Shown: positions 1 to 8,673, counted from the first letter of the stretch. The stretch: DNA of 36,169 nt from Candidatus Pacearchaeota archaeon (GCA_018304145.1 JAGVWU010000004.1:1-36169), one strand, 5' to 3'. Notes: generated from the letters alone by a model not told the origin. Translations and numbers: made by a program.

Positions 1-1362
1 TTTTTTAAAATCGCCTTTTTTAAGCATATCCCATGCAATTTTTATATTGTCTGAAAATTTGTAATATCCCTTTTTCTTCATCCAGTTATAAAGTATGTCT
101 GCTGATGCTGCACTTATCTCTGAATAGCTTAGATTAGGCCCTGCGTATATTGGAGCATTGCTATGATACCTATCTCCAACCAAGTTCTTTAACCAGATAT
201 CATCATCCCATAAACCTTTTCTTTTTCCAATCTCAAAAACTTCTGTCTTTGGATAGGCTAGTAAAATTGAAGCAGTGGTTATATCAGGATCAAGTTCGTT
301 TATGTACTTCTTTTTTGCTTCTATATTTTCTTTTGTTTCATGATCCCCTCCAATTATAAAATAACTTTTTGTTTTGATATTGTATTTTTTGCATAAATCA
401 AAGGCTTTCTTCACTTGAGAAATAGTGTGACTTTTTTTGAACCATCTTATTCCTTGTTCTGTACAATCTTCAATTCCAAACTCAATCATATTGCAATTAG
501 CCTTTTTCATCCAGCTAAGCAATTCTTCATCAACAATGTTAACTTCGGCTCTGCATTGCCACCCTATTTTTTCAGGAAAACCTTCTTTAATCATAAGATT
601 ACAAATCTCAATGGCCCTTTTCTTATTGGAAGTAAAATTATCGTCATTAAAATAAATAAATCTTATTCCTAAATTATAAAGCATCTTCATTTCTTCAATA
701 ACATTTTTTGCAGACCTGAATCTTATCTTGTAACCCCAAAAATTATTGGATGAGCAAAAAGTGCATTTGAATGGGCAGCCTCTTGAACTTATTATGCTTC
801 CATGAGGGTATTCTTTATAAGTAAATTCGGGCATTTTTGCATATTTTTTTAGATCAAAAAATTTCCATTCTGGAAACGGAAGTTTATCCAAATTTCCTAT
901 TGGTAATGAAGGAGGATTATGAAAAATTTCATTATCTTTTTTATAGGATATGCCTAAAATCTTGGAAAAATCCTTCCCTTTTTCCAAAGCATTGATTAAA
1001 TTCAAGGTAGAGTATTCTCCTTCATTTCTTACTATGAAATCTATAAAAATGTAATTCTTAAGAATCTGGCCAGGGACAAGGGTTGGATGAGGGCCTCCTA
1101 AAATAATTGGTATTTTAAATTTTTCCTTAATTATTTTAGCAAGCTCTAATGCTTCAAATCTATTTGTGGTATTCATGGTTATACCAACTACCTGAGGGGC
1201 AATTTTACCTACATATCTAATCATTTCTTTTATTGAAGAATCTGCTCCATCATGAATATATGCATCATGCCCATTTTTATTCAGCATAGAAGCAAGATAA
1301 GCTATGCCTAAGGATGGGAAGGCTTTTTCTTTTTGCGGAGGGCTTAAAAATAATACTTTCAT
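1..1362 (-). CDS. B12-binding-type radical SAM protein, C-terminus cut by window edge
   Basis: The frame opens with ATG at 1362 and stays open to base 1, giving 454 residues with the C-terminus missing. The N-terminus (MKVLFLSPPQ, then a PSLGIAYLA segment) and the ILGGPHP stretch around residues 87-93 are typical of the Rossmann-like cobalamin-binding domain of this family, although no DxHxxG cobalamin-ligand motif is seen. The radical SAM [4Fe-4S] motif CxxxCxxC is C196-C200-C203 inside SSRGCPFKCTFC, followed by FNDDNFT and EFGIED segments of the TIM-barrel core. The start fits the family N-terminus. It is the last gene of a minus-strand run, 22 bases after the GT39-like gene. Substrate unknown; neighbours suggest sugar or lipid modification, for example methylation. 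The family assignment is secure, the reaction is not. Confidence 0.85.
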   Translation of the reverse strand, partial: MKVLFLSPPQKEKAFPSLGIAYLASMLNKNGHDAYIHDGADSSIKEMIRYVGKIAPQVVGITMNTTNRFEALELAKIIKEKFKIPIILGGPHPTLVPGQILKNYIFIDFIVRNEGEYSTLNLINALEKGKDFSKILGISYKKDNEIFHNPPSLPIGNLDKLPFPEWKFFDLKKYAKMPEFTYKEYPHGSIISSRGCPFKCTFCSSNNFWGYKIRFRSAKNVIEEMKMLYNLGIRFIYFNDDNFTSNKKRAIEICNLMIKEGFPEKIGWQCRAEVNIVDEELLSWMKKANCNMIEFGIEDCTEQGIRWFKKSHTISQVKKAFDLCKKYNIKTKSYFIIGGDHETKENIEAKKKYINELDPDITTASILLAYPKTEVFEIGKRKGLWDDDIWLKNLVGDRYHSNAPIYAGPNLSYSEISAASADILYNWMKKKGYYKFSDNIKIAWDMLKKGDFKK

Positions 1363-1384
1363 TAGGATAGTTGAAATATTTTAA

Positions 1385-2998
1385 TTAAAAACTTTTCTGG
1401 TATGAATTAGATGAATTTTGTTGATTGAATTCGAACACAATTAAAATAGCTTGTTTTTTTTCAGCATCTATAAACCAGGCATTCATTGGAGTTAATAGTT
1501 TTTGTATATTTTCTGTAGGGGTTAATCCCCAAGCTGCTGGATTTGGTTCTAAAGCAGATTCAATCATAAATTTTGGATGAATTTTATTTACAAGTTCTAA
1601 AAACTGCGTTTCATTCATAAAAGCAAAACCATAGGTTTTTCTCTCTGAATAATAAATAGTTTGGGGAGTTGACCTGCTTAAGATAATATCGTCTTTTTCA
1701 GAATTAGCTTTTATCCATAAAGAAGCTTCCTTAACCTGAATATAAGAATTCAACTTATCTTTGATAATAAAATCTGCGTGTACAAATTGAGTATAAACTC
1801 CTAAAGAAAGAATTACTATTATAAATAAAATAGCCAATTTTTTATAGTTTAAAAGTCCTGAAATGAATTCTGAAAAACATATCATACCTTTGCTTGTAAA
1901 AACAAACATTGATATTATTAATGGAAAAAACCACCTAAACTCATAGGCTTGGCTTCTCAAACCAAATATAAAATATGCGAGAATTGATAGAAGAATAAAA
2001 ATATTAAAAATATCTGATTTTAAATCTAAATTCTCTTTATCCGGAGATAATTTCTTTAATGCCTCTGGATAGATAAAAAATCTTCCTATGATTATTAAAA
2101 AACCTAGTAAAAAGGCATAGTATAAAATATTAGGCATAGAGATATTTATTGCTTGATAAAATCCTTTGAAAACTGTCAAAGAACTCCATGAAATTTTGTT
2201 GTTAACATTAAAATAAGAAAGCAGTCCTTCTTTTGAAAAAATTCCATGTTTTGGAAGAGGCAAATTGTTAAAAAAGAAAGCTCCTAAAATCAATAGTATT
2301 AAAAATGCTATCCATATTGGATAAGTTTTTTTATTAAATAATCTAGACTTATTTACAAAAATCAAAAATATAAAAAGAGGTACTAAAAAAACCAGATTTC
2401 CCGGTCTAAAAAAACCTGCAACCAAACCAAAAAAAACAATCCAAACTAAAGAGTATTTTTGTTTAATAAAAAATAGGTTTTCTTTTTTAAGATATGACCT
2501 AAATAATATAAAGACAGCCAGCAAATCAAAGATTAATCCGAAATTTTCTGTATGGAATCTGTTGCTATAAAAAAGATGCTCCCAAAGAACACCAAAAATA
2601 GTAAGGGAAATTATAGCTATTCTTTTGTCAGAATACATCTCGTTTATGCAAAAATACATTAAAATGATTGCAATTATCGATGGAATAAAACAAACAAGAA
2701 ACCTTAGAAGAGGTTCACTTTTTAGTCCTAGTATATAAAAGATGGAAACAAATAGTGGAAAACCTGGAAGTCTTTGAGCAGGGGCATTATAGGAAACAAT
2801 TCCTGCATAATTTTTAGCTATTGCAAGATATTCTGATTCATCCCACCAGAGTGGCTGATTTTTAGTGAGTAAAAAATAATGTATACGAATAGCAATTATT
2901 GCAATTAAAACTGCTAGAAAACAAAAATTATAAGGGTTCTTTAACCAAATCTTTATTTTCTCTTTTTTTGATTTTGTTGGATTTTCAGGAATATCCAT
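1385..2998 (-). CDS. GT39/PMT-like multi-pass membrane glycosyltransferase (ArnT/AglX type)
   Basis: A 537-residue protein with about ten or more hydrophobic segments and a C-terminal soluble tail of roughly 100 residues. After the first membrane segment (about residues 25-45) it has PLWWDESEYL with D53-E54, the acidic motif in the first external loop of GT-C fold transferases of the PMT/ArnT group. Such enzymes take a sugar from a polyprenyl-phosphate carrier at the outer membrane face and add it to protein or lipid. The gene follows the GT4 gene by 27 bases on the same strand, so cytosolic assembly and external transfer may be coupled. Donor and acceptor cannot be read from sequence. The ATG at 2998 gives a short Lys-rich cytosolic N-terminus before the first membrane helix, as expected. 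Confidence 0.75.
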   Translation of the reverse strand: MDIPENPTKSKKEKIKIWLKNPYNFCFLAVLIAIIAIRIHYFLLTKNQPLWWDESEYLAIAKNYAGIVSYNAPAQRLPGFPLFVSIFYILGLKSEPLLRFLVCFIPSIIAIILMYFCINEMYSDKRIAIISLTIFGVLWEHLFYSNRFHTENFGLIFDLLAVFILFRSYLKKENLFFIKQKYSLVWIVFFGLVAGFFRPGNLVFLVPLFIFLIFVNKSRLFNKKTYPIWIAFLILLILGAFFFNNLPLPKHGIFSKEGLLSYFNVNNKISWSSLTVFKGFYQAINISMPNILYYAFLLGFLIIIGRFFIYPEALKKLSPDKENLDLKSDIFNIFILLSILAYFIFGLRSQAYEFRWFFPLIISMFVFTSKGMICFSEFISGLLNYKKLAILFIIVILSLGVYTQFVHADFIIKDKLNSYIQVKEASLWIKANSEKDDIILSRSTPQTIYYSERKTYGFAFMNETQFLELVNKIHPKFMIESALEPNPAAWGLTPTENIQKLLTPMNAWFIDAEKKQAILIVFEFNQQNSSNSYQKSF

Positions 2999-3025
2999 AA
3001 AATCTAAGAGATTTCAGGCTTTTTA

Positions 3026-4180
3026 TTAATTGCTGTTATTTACCAAAGCATCATACTCCTTCATGTATCTTTGATAAATTATATCCCATTTATAATCTTT
3101 TGATTTTTTTTTGTTATTAAAAGATATTTTTTTTGCTAATTTCGGATTGTTCAGAATTTCTAGAATTTTATTTTCTAACTGCTCCAAGTTTCCATAATTT
3201 GCAAAAAAACCATTTTCAGGTTCTTTCATTTCATAAGGGACCCCATTTACAGGACTTGCAACTATAGGCAATCCAGAAGCCATTGCTTCAAAAAGAGTAA
3301 GAGGAAGGCCTTCTCTATAACTTGGAAGAACATAAACATCTGCAGCCTGATACATTTCTGCAATTTTATCTTTTCCAAACATAGGCCCTAAGTATTTCAT
3401 GTTTTTGTAGGGTCTTATCAATGCCTTAACTTCCTCAGCCTTTCCTTCATCAGGACCAACCCATACAAATGCAATGTCTTTTCTTTTCTTGGCTATATTT
3501 ATTGCTGCAAGAGCGAGTTTCTCAGGACCTTTTGTTGGATTTAGTCTTCCAAAAAAAAGAACTAATTTTTTTTCTTTAATTTCATATTTTTTCCTAAATT
3601 CATTTGAAATAACTTTTTTAAAAAGAAGAGTATCAGCTCCATTTGGAATAATAATTATTTTTTCTTTTTTAGTTACAAATTTTTTCAAAATATTTATTTC
3701 CCAAGGGCTTAGTGCAACTATTCTGTCTATTAATTTAAAAGTTATTTTGTTTAGGATTATATCATTAAGAAATAAAAAAGGTCTTAAAATAGAAGGTCTA
3801 AAAGACATTCCTGTCCATGGGCAATGGGTTGTATGTATGTGTTTTGCCTGATTTAATCTGGAAAGTATTCCTGCAAACAAGATATAATCATGTCCAGAAA
3901 CATGACTATGAATAATGTCAAAACCTGCTTTGAATCTCCACAATAAAGAAGGCCATACAAAAGTATTAAATGAAAGTCTTAGAATATAGGGCAATCTATG
4001 AACATGAACTCCTTCAAGAATTTCATCTTTAATTTTTATTCTATTTTTTTTATCAGAATCGCAGCAGAAAACATGAACATCATGTCCTTCTTGAACCTGT
4101 CTTTTAGCAAGCTCATACATTACCTGTTCAACACCTCCAATAACAGGCATGTAAAACATATTTATATGTGCAATTTTCAT
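3026..4180 (-). CDS. GT4-family glycosyltransferase (GT-B fold)
   Basis: The ATG at 4180 is preferred (384 residues). It yields MKIAHINMFYMPVIGGVEQ, the classic GT4 N-terminus with the GG loop, whereas an upstream ATG at 4234 adds 18 unconserved residues and would overlap the preceding gene. The C-terminal nucleotide-sugar domain shows FFGRLNPTKG followed by the EX7E motif at E290 and E298 (EGLPLTLFE), then ASGLPIVAS, so the retaining GT4 donor site looks intact. It should act on the cytosolic side, extending a lipid-linked glycan. It lies 31 bases after the SPASM radical SAM gene and before the GT39-like gene, probably in one transcript. The sugar donor is unknown. Confidence 0.88.
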   Translation of the reverse strand: MKIAHINMFYMPVIGGVEQVMYELAKRQVQEGHDVHVFCCDSDKKNRIKIKDEILEGVHVHRLPYILRLSFNTFVWPSLLWRFKAGFDIIHSHVSGHDYILFAGILSRLNQAKHIHTTHCPWTGMSFRPSILRPFLFLNDIILNKITFKLIDRIVALSPWEINILKKFVTKKEKIIIIPNGADTLLFKKVISNEFRKKYEIKEKKLVLFFGRLNPTKGPEKLALAAINIAKKRKDIAFVWVGPDEGKAEEVKALIRPYKNMKYLGPMFGKDKIAEMYQAADVYVLPSYREGLPLTLFEAMASGLPIVASPVNGVPYEMKEPENGFFANYGNLEQLENKILEILNNPKLAKKISFNNKKKSKDYKWDIIYQRYMKEYDALVNNSN

Positions 4181-4211
4181 ATTAGTTAAATATCTTTTTG
4201 GATTTTTAATC

Positions 4212-5270
4212 TTATATAAAGTTATCGTGTCCAAGAGGATTCTTTAGTCTATGAAGATATCTATTTATAGAGTCCAATCTGCAACCTTTTCTGCACTCTG
4301 AAACTCCTTTTTCTTTTAATTTTTTAATAATCATTTTCCTTCTTTCGCTTTCCCAAATTTCTTGAAAGTTTTTTTCATAAAGGTTTCCATAAATAAATTC
4401 GGGAGTACCATAATGAAGATTGCAGGGAATAACGTTTCCTTTGGAATCAATCAATACAAAAAAAGGAAGCCCATAACATTCTGGATAATTTATTCCATCA
4501 TTTATTCTTTCTATGGTTGATTTTCTGAATAATATTTTGAAATTTTCAGAATCAAAATGTTTTAGCTCATCCCTAATCCTGTTCTGTTCCTCAATACCTA
4601 CTGAAAAATCGTTCAAGCTTTTTGGATGATGAGAGTAGGGTTTTATTTGCAGATTATCTGTTCCAATCTCTTTTAATTTTTCTGCAAGAATTTTTGCCTC
4701 ATTAAGGTTATGGGATATCATTAAAAATTGAGCTCCTATTGTAACATCCAATTTATTATTGTTTTTGAATTCAACTGCATTTTGAATATTATTCATTAAT
4801 TTTAGAAAATCCTCTTCATTTGTTCCATGAATTTTTGCATAACTTTCTGGTGTTCCTGCATCTATGCTGAATCTTATCCAAGAAAGATAAGGAAGGCATT
4901 GCTCAATTTTTGATTCATCAAAAAGAATTCCATTGGTTGTTATGGAAATATCAATCCCATATTCTTTTGCTTTTTGAACAAATAATCCTATATCTTTATG
5001 AAGCAAAGGTTCGCCTTCTCCAGCAAACATTATTGATTTAACTCCTTTTTCAGCCATGAGTTTTAAATTTAACAATAATACCTCTTTATTAAAGAAAATT
5101 CCCCCATTTTCAAGATAATCTAAAGCACAGAAAACGCATTTATGATTACAGGCATTTGTCAATCCTATTTCAATATAAATAGGGTAACAATCTTTTTTCG
5201 ATTTATACTCTGCAACTCTTTCTGGATGATACATCAGTTTATGACTGTCAACATTGGTTATCTCTACCAT
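4212..5270 (-). CDS. Radical SAM/SPASM domain protein
   Basis: A 352-residue protein. The [4Fe-4S]-SAM motif is C41-C45-C48 (ACNHKCVFC), followed by MFAGEGEPLLH, the GGEP-equivalent SAM-binding segment. The C-terminal SPASM-like region has cysteines in YPECYG, VIPCNLHYG and SECRKGCRLDS, enough for auxiliary iron-sulfur clusters. The protein ends in HDNFI, matching the HKNFI end of the SPASM protein at 7569-8669, so the two are probably relatives. SPASM enzymes oxidise peptides, sugars or alcohols; beside two glycosyltransferases a sugar substrate is plausible but unproven. First gene of the minus-strand run; its upstream region carries inverted repeats (5291-5340). Confidence 0.88.
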   Translation of the reverse strand: MVEITNVDSHKLMYHPERVAEYKSKKDCYPIYIEIGLTNACNHKCVFCALDYLENGGIFFNKEVLLLNLKLMAEKGVKSIMFAGEGEPLLHKDIGLFVQKAKEYGIDISITTNGILFDESKIEQCLPYLSWIRFSIDAGTPESYAKIHGTNEEDFLKLMNNIQNAVEFKNNNKLDVTIGAQFLMISHNLNEAKILAEKLKEIGTDNLQIKPYSHHPKSLNDFSVGIEEQNRIRDELKHFDSENFKILFRKSTIERINDGINYPECYGLPFFVLIDSKGNVIPCNLHYGTPEFIYGNLYEKNFQEIWESERRKMIIKKLKEKGVSECRKGCRLDSINRYLHRLKNPLGHDNFI

Positions 5271-5413
5271 TTTTTATTAAATTATAGTAAATGAATTTAA
5301 TTTTGAACTTTTTAAATTCATTTCCTAAATATCAAGGAAAAAATTTACCACAAAATTTATTTCCATTGATATAATTAAAACCAGAAGTTTAAAAGTATTT
5401 GTGTTTTTCCAAA
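5271..5413 (-). promoter_or_regulatory. Upstream region of the SPASM radical SAM gene, with two inverted repeats
   Basis: The 143-base gap contains a perfect 10-base inverted repeat: arms at 5291-5300 (ATGAATTTAA) and 5312-5321, with an 11-base spacer. It abuts a second perfect 6-base inverted repeat: arms at 5321-5326 (TTTCCT) and 5335-5340, with an 8-base loop. On the minus strand, T/A-rich promoter-like stretches lie inside the first repeat and near 5365-5385. The repeats could be a regulator binding site or hairpins in a leader RNA; sequence alone does not decide. No gene is seen in the gap. Confidence 0.4.
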
Positions 5414-6259
5414 TTAGTGGGACTTATAAGAGGCAACTATTCTTTCGAGTTCTCTTGGAAAATCTTTTCTTAAAAGTTTTTTTGCTTTATCTGGAAAGAG
5501 ATTAAAAAAAGTGTTTGTTAATTCAACTCTAGCTACACCATAGGAAGCAGGAATATGAAATCTACTAGGTCTTGCAAGTTCGTCCTGTTGCATGTATCTG
5601 AGTATTTCTTCAGGAGATTCTAAAAAATCTCTAAGAGGATTTGGAACTTGAAAAGATAAAATTCTAGGAACAAGCTCTCTTAGATTTGCAGGAGTTTTAA
5701 ATTGAGGATATTTGTAAGCTATTGTGCAAGGAATTGTGAATCTCCAGGCAATATCTGCATCTTGCAATACTTTTTCATTATCAGAAATAGGTTCAGAAAA
5801 GCGAGTATCATGGTCTGAAAGTGCTGCTAAGATTTCTGCATTATATTCTGAAGGATAACCTAAGGAAGTTAAAATTTGATATGCCCTTTTAATTACCGTT
5901 ACCTGATGCATCAACCGGACTCTTTGCTCACCTTCTTTAGTTAAAATTGCTTCTCTAAATTGATTTGGGCTTACAAATCCTTCATATCCATTATCATGAA
6001 ATTCTATTGCAGGACCAAAAACTTTTCTATTAGCTTTGATACTTGGGTCTTTTGAAATTGGAATTGACAGAAATAATGAAATTTCCACATGTCCTGCATC
6101 ATTTCTTCTGTCGTGATAAGGCTCAGATTCTTCAAAAAACTCTTCTTCTCTGCCTCTAAAAAAATTTAATCTTCTTAGATTTATTCCTTGCCTAGATTCC
6201 TCTCCCAAAATCCATTTTCTATAATCAATAGGTTGATAGGAATCTAAATTGAATTCCAT
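5414..6259 (-). CDS. HD-domain phosphohydrolase-like protein
   Basis: A 281-residue protein without a signal peptide or membrane segment. It has an HD-superfamily-like series of metal-ligand residues in order: H57 (AGHVE), H88-D89 (EFHDNGYEG), H150-D151 (LSDHDTR) and D167/D169 (QDADIAW), the last resembling the distal Asp of HD hydrolases (DADK-like). This suggests a metal-dependent phosphohydrolase, perhaps nucleotide- or phosphosugar-directed. Spacing between motifs is longer than in minimal HD domains, so the assignment is moderate. It is transcribed away from the 6372 gene across a 112-base divergent promoter, and a TATTTAAATA box 22-31 bases before its ATG suggests a leaderless message. 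The segment QVPNPLRDF recurs nearly unchanged in the divergent neighbour. Confidence 0.55.
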   Translation of the reverse strand: MEFNLDSYQPIDYRKWILGEESRQGINLRRLNFFRGREEEFFEESEPYHDRRNDAGHVEISLFLSIPISKDPSIKANRKVFGPAIEFHDNGYEGFVSPNQFREAILTKEGEQRVRLMHQVTVIKRAYQILTSLGYPSEYNAEILAALSDHDTRFSEPISDNEKVLQDADIAWRFTIPCTIAYKYPQFKTPANLRELVPRILSFQVPNPLRDFLESPEEILRYMQQDELARPSRFHIPASYGVARVELTNTFFNLFPDKAKKLLRKDFPRELERIVASYKSH

Positions 6260-6280
6260 TATTTTATTTTAAAAAAATCT

Positions 6281-6290
6281 TATTTAAATA
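6281..6290 (-). promoter_or_regulatory. TATA-like box for the HD-like gene
   Basis: TATTTAAATA, a perfect palindrome, lies 22-31 bases before the ATG at 6259 on the minus strand, the spacing expected for an archaeal TATA box driving a leaderless transcript. A TFB-recognition element was not resolved in the surrounding A/T tract. Confidence 0.45.
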
Positions 6291-6342
6291 AAATGTTTAT
6301 TTATAATATGTTTTATATTATCTATTTCAAATTTCATATTTA

Positions 6343-6351
6343 TTTATAAAT
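6343..6351 (+). promoter_or_regulatory. TATA-like box for the 6372 gene
   Basis: TTTATAAAT lies 21-29 bases before the ATG at 6372, matching archaeal TATA spacing for leaderless transcription; no Shine-Dalgarno sequence precedes the start codon. Confidence 0.5.
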
Positions 6352-6371
6352 GATTTTTTAATAAATTTTTT

Positions 6372-7421
6372 ATGACTGAACAATCTCAAGCAGTTTATAG
6401 ACAAGATTTAGGAAGTGAAATGGATTTTGAAGCTTTTTCTTTGGATCCAAAAATGGATAAAGAAGGACTTGCTAAAATCGTTAATGGTTTAGCTGAAAAA
6501 CCAAGGCCTTCTCAAGAACAAGTTGAATCTGTTATTAGAACAGGTTCAGTTCAATGGATGCCAAATTTAGAACTAGAGGCAATTAGAGATTTAGATGGAA
6601 AGGTTGTTAATTATCAGATTCCAAATCCTTTAAGAGAATATAGAAAGGCTCTTGGAAGAAGTTTAGATGAAAAAGCAAAAACCAATCCAATGATATTTAA
6701 TGGGCCGGTTATAGTTGCAGAAGGGGAAATTAAGAATCCTCTTAGAGTAATGCAAGGACAATATTATGATTTTTCAGCAACACAATTAGGAAATAAACCT
6801 GCAGATTTGTTAAAAGATAAAAATGCTCAGTTAACTCCAGGAGTTTATCCAGAAGGAAAAACAGTTGAAAATATTTTAAGAGATGCTGGTTTACCTCTTG
6901 AAGCAAGGGAAAGATATTTTGGATTTGCACATTTAATGTGGCCTTCAGATGGAAAAGAATTCATTTTAGTGAATAGGGCAAGAGGACTAGGAATAGCTGC
7001 AGACTGCCTTTCAACTCCAGGTTCTACTCCTGATTTATTTCTTGATAAACCTGGTTTAAAGAGAGGAATTCCTGGATTTGGAATTAAAGAATATTGGAGT
7101 TATCATATGGGGCAAGAGATGTTAGAAGAATTTGCATTAAAATGGGGTGATTTTTGGGTTGAGGGAATAACCCTTTATGATGATACAAGGACAATTCCCT
7201 TCGGAGCAATAAATATCTACACAGAAATGTCAGCAAAACAAATAGCTCAAGGCATTTATCATGCCAAGCCAAGCGAAAGAGATAGGGTTCTTAAAGAACA
7301 TAATGTTATATTTGGCATGCCTGCTGAAGCAATACCTCATTTCTTGGAAAGATTTCCAGTATTTCCGGGTGTTACGAAAGTTCTTAATGATGCTCTAAAA
7401 GAAAGAGGGATTTCTCAATAA
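6372..7421 (+). CDS. Conserved hypothetical protein, weak Nudix-like features
   Basis: A 349-residue soluble protein that I do not firmly recognise. The middle (IFNGPVIVAEGE, then LRVMQGQYYDFSAT) and later segments (FILVNRARGLGIAADCLSTPG and Q248-E-M-L-E-E253 before FALKWGDF, then DDTRTIPFGAINIY) follow the order of elements in Nudix hydrolases of the NUDT22-like type: a substrate-loop strand, an RRS-like strand, then a helix with an REXXEE-like motif. The helix reads QEMLEE, so a key Arg is replaced and the assignment is weak. A nucleotide-sugar or nucleotide diphosphatase role would suit a glycan region. It is divergent from the HD-like gene. It could equally be an unrelated family. Confidence 0.35.
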   Translation: MTEQSQAVYRQDLGSEMDFEAFSLDPKMDKEGLAKIVNGLAEKPRPSQEQVESVIRTGSVQWMPNLELEAIRDLDGKVVNYQIPNPLREYRKALGRSLDEKAKTNPMIFNGPVIVAEGEIKNPLRVMQGQYYDFSATQLGNKPADLLKDKNAQLTPGVYPEGKTVENILRDAGLPLEARERYFGFAHLMWPSDGKEFILVNRARGLGIAADCLSTPGSTPDLFLDKPGLKRGIPGFGIKEYWSYHMGQEMLEEFALKWGDFWVEGITLYDDTRTIPFGAINIYTEMSAKQIAQGIYHAKPSERDRVLKEHNVIFGMPAEAIPHFLERFPVFPGVTKVLNDALKERGISQ

Positions 7422-7568
7422 CTCTAAAATTAATCCATAACAGAAGAATTTATATATGTTCTAATTCATAAAAAAAAAGATAAAACAAAACCTTTTGAAA
7501 TTAAAAATTTCAAGAACATTCAAATCTTACGATTTGAAGTTTTTTAAAAAAGGTTTTATCCAAAAACA
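7422..7568 (+). promoter_or_regulatory. Promoter plus candidate structured 5' leader (three-way junction)
   Basis: A TATA-like box TTTATATAT at 7449-7457 predicts transcription starting near 7478-7482. Exactly there a foldable element begins. The outer stem pairs 7479-7485 with 7554-7560 (7 bp) and 7491-7496 with 7548-7553 (6 bp), leaving a 5-base bulge at 7486-7490. It encloses hairpin 1 (7495-7501 with 7507-7513, loop TAAAA, sharing two bases with the outer stem) and hairpin 2 (8 perfect pairs, 7519-7526 with 7531-7538, loop TTAC). The stem ends 8 bases before the ATG at 7569, so folding could affect ribosome access. It matches no known riboswitch consensus I recall. Confidence 0.5.
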
Positions 7569-8669
7569 ATGAAAGAGAATGTCTATAACATATCTAAATT
7601 GACTTTTCATAAAGATAAAATACTATCTTTAGCAAAAGGAGAGATTAGCGCTCCTATTTATGTCAGGGTAAAACCTACAAATAGATGCAATCATGCTTGT
7701 TATTATTGCTCTTATATTCCTGACAATGACTGCCCTGTTTCAGAAACAATGAATTTTACAGATGAAATTCCAAAAGAAAAAATGTTTGAAATATTGCAAG
7801 ATTTCAAAGACATGGGTGTTAAAGCAATAACTTATTCTGGAGGCGGAGAACCTCTTATTCATCCAGATATAACAGAAATAATGCAGAAAACTCTTGATTT
7901 AGGAATAGATCTTTCTATAATCACAAATGGGCAGGAGCTTAAAGGGAAAAAAGCAGAGGTTTTGAAAAATGCAAAATGGGTAAGAATTTCCTGTGGTGAA
8001 ATGGATGCTGAAACTTTTAAAAAAACAAGAAGAAGACCTGAAAGCTGGTTTTATGAATTAGAAAATAATATAAAAGAATTTGCAAAGAATAAAAGTCCTG
8101 AATGTGAATTTGGAATCAATTTTGTTGTTCAAAATGAGAATGCTAGTAAAGTCTATGAGTCTGTTAAATTTTTCAAGGATTTGGGAGTAAATCACATTAA
8201 AATTACTCCTTGCTGGATGCCTGATTTTTTAAATTATCACAAACCAATAAAGGAATCTGTAATAGAACAGGTTGAAAGAGCAAGGAAAGAATTTCAAGCA
8301 CAGGATTTTACTGTGTATGACACTTATAAAAATGATTTTGAATTAACAGGATTGGATGAAAGAAAATATTCTAAATGTTTCGTGATGCAGACTATACCTG
8401 TTATTGGAGCAGACTCTGTTGTATACTTCTGTCATGATAAAACTTATACAAATAACGGAGTTTTGGGAAGCATAAAAAATAGGTCTTTCAAAGATTTATG
8501 GTTTAGTGAAGAGGCAGCTGAAATTTTCAAAAGATTCAACCCTAGCATCAGCTGCAAACATCATTGCACTTATGACTCTAGGAATATTCTTACGCAGGAA
8601 ATGATAAATCATATTGAGGAAATTGAAAAATATCTTCCTCAAGATGAGAAACATAAAAATTTTATTTAA
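7569..8669 (+). CDS. Radical SAM/SPASM domain protein
   Basis: A 366-residue protein with cluster motif C40-C44-C47 (RCNHACYYC) and TYSGGGEPLIHP as the SAM-binding GGEP element. The C-terminal part holds SPASM-type cysteines (SKCFVM, VYFCHDKTY, SCKHHCTYDS) and the LGSIKNRSFKDLW segment typical of SPASM proteins. It ends in HKNFI, like the minus-strand SPASM protein (4212-5270) ending in HDNFI. First gene of the long plus-strand run, behind a candidate structured leader. The next start codon lies 5 bases beyond its stop. Substrate unknown; nearby genes suggest a sugar or carrier-bound intermediate. Confidence 0.88.
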   Translation: MKENVYNISKLTFHKDKILSLAKGEISAPIYVRVKPTNRCNHACYYCSYIPDNDCPVSETMNFTDEIPKEKMFEILQDFKDMGVKAITYSGGGEPLIHPDITEIMQKTLDLGIDLSIITNGQELKGKKAEVLKNAKWVRISCGEMDAETFKKTRRRPESWFYELENNIKEFAKNKSPECEFGINFVVQNENASKVYESVKFFKDLGVNHIKITPCWMPDFLNYHKPIKESVIEQVERARKEFQAQDFTVYDTYKNDFELTGLDERKYSKCFVMQTIPVIGADSVVYFCHDKTYTNNGVLGSIKNRSFKDLWFSEEAAEIFKRFNPSISCKHHCTYDSRNILTQEMINHIEEIEKYLPQDEKHKNFI

Positions 8670-8673
8670 TAAA

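Noticed and set aside
150-672. Plus-strand open frames of 70-85 codons
   Set aside because: They are antisense to the radical SAM gene on the minus strand, which carries clear family motifs; their composition is that of a shadow frame.
4181-4234. N-terminal extension of the GT4 gene to an ATG at 4234
   Set aside because: The added 18 residues are not GT4-like and overlap the upstream gene; MKIAHINM at 4180 is the normal family start.
8614-8673. Upstream start of the methyltransferase-like gene at 8614
   Set aside because: Lies within the end of the SPASM gene; the ATG at 8674 is 5 bases after that gene's stop and fits the operon pattern.
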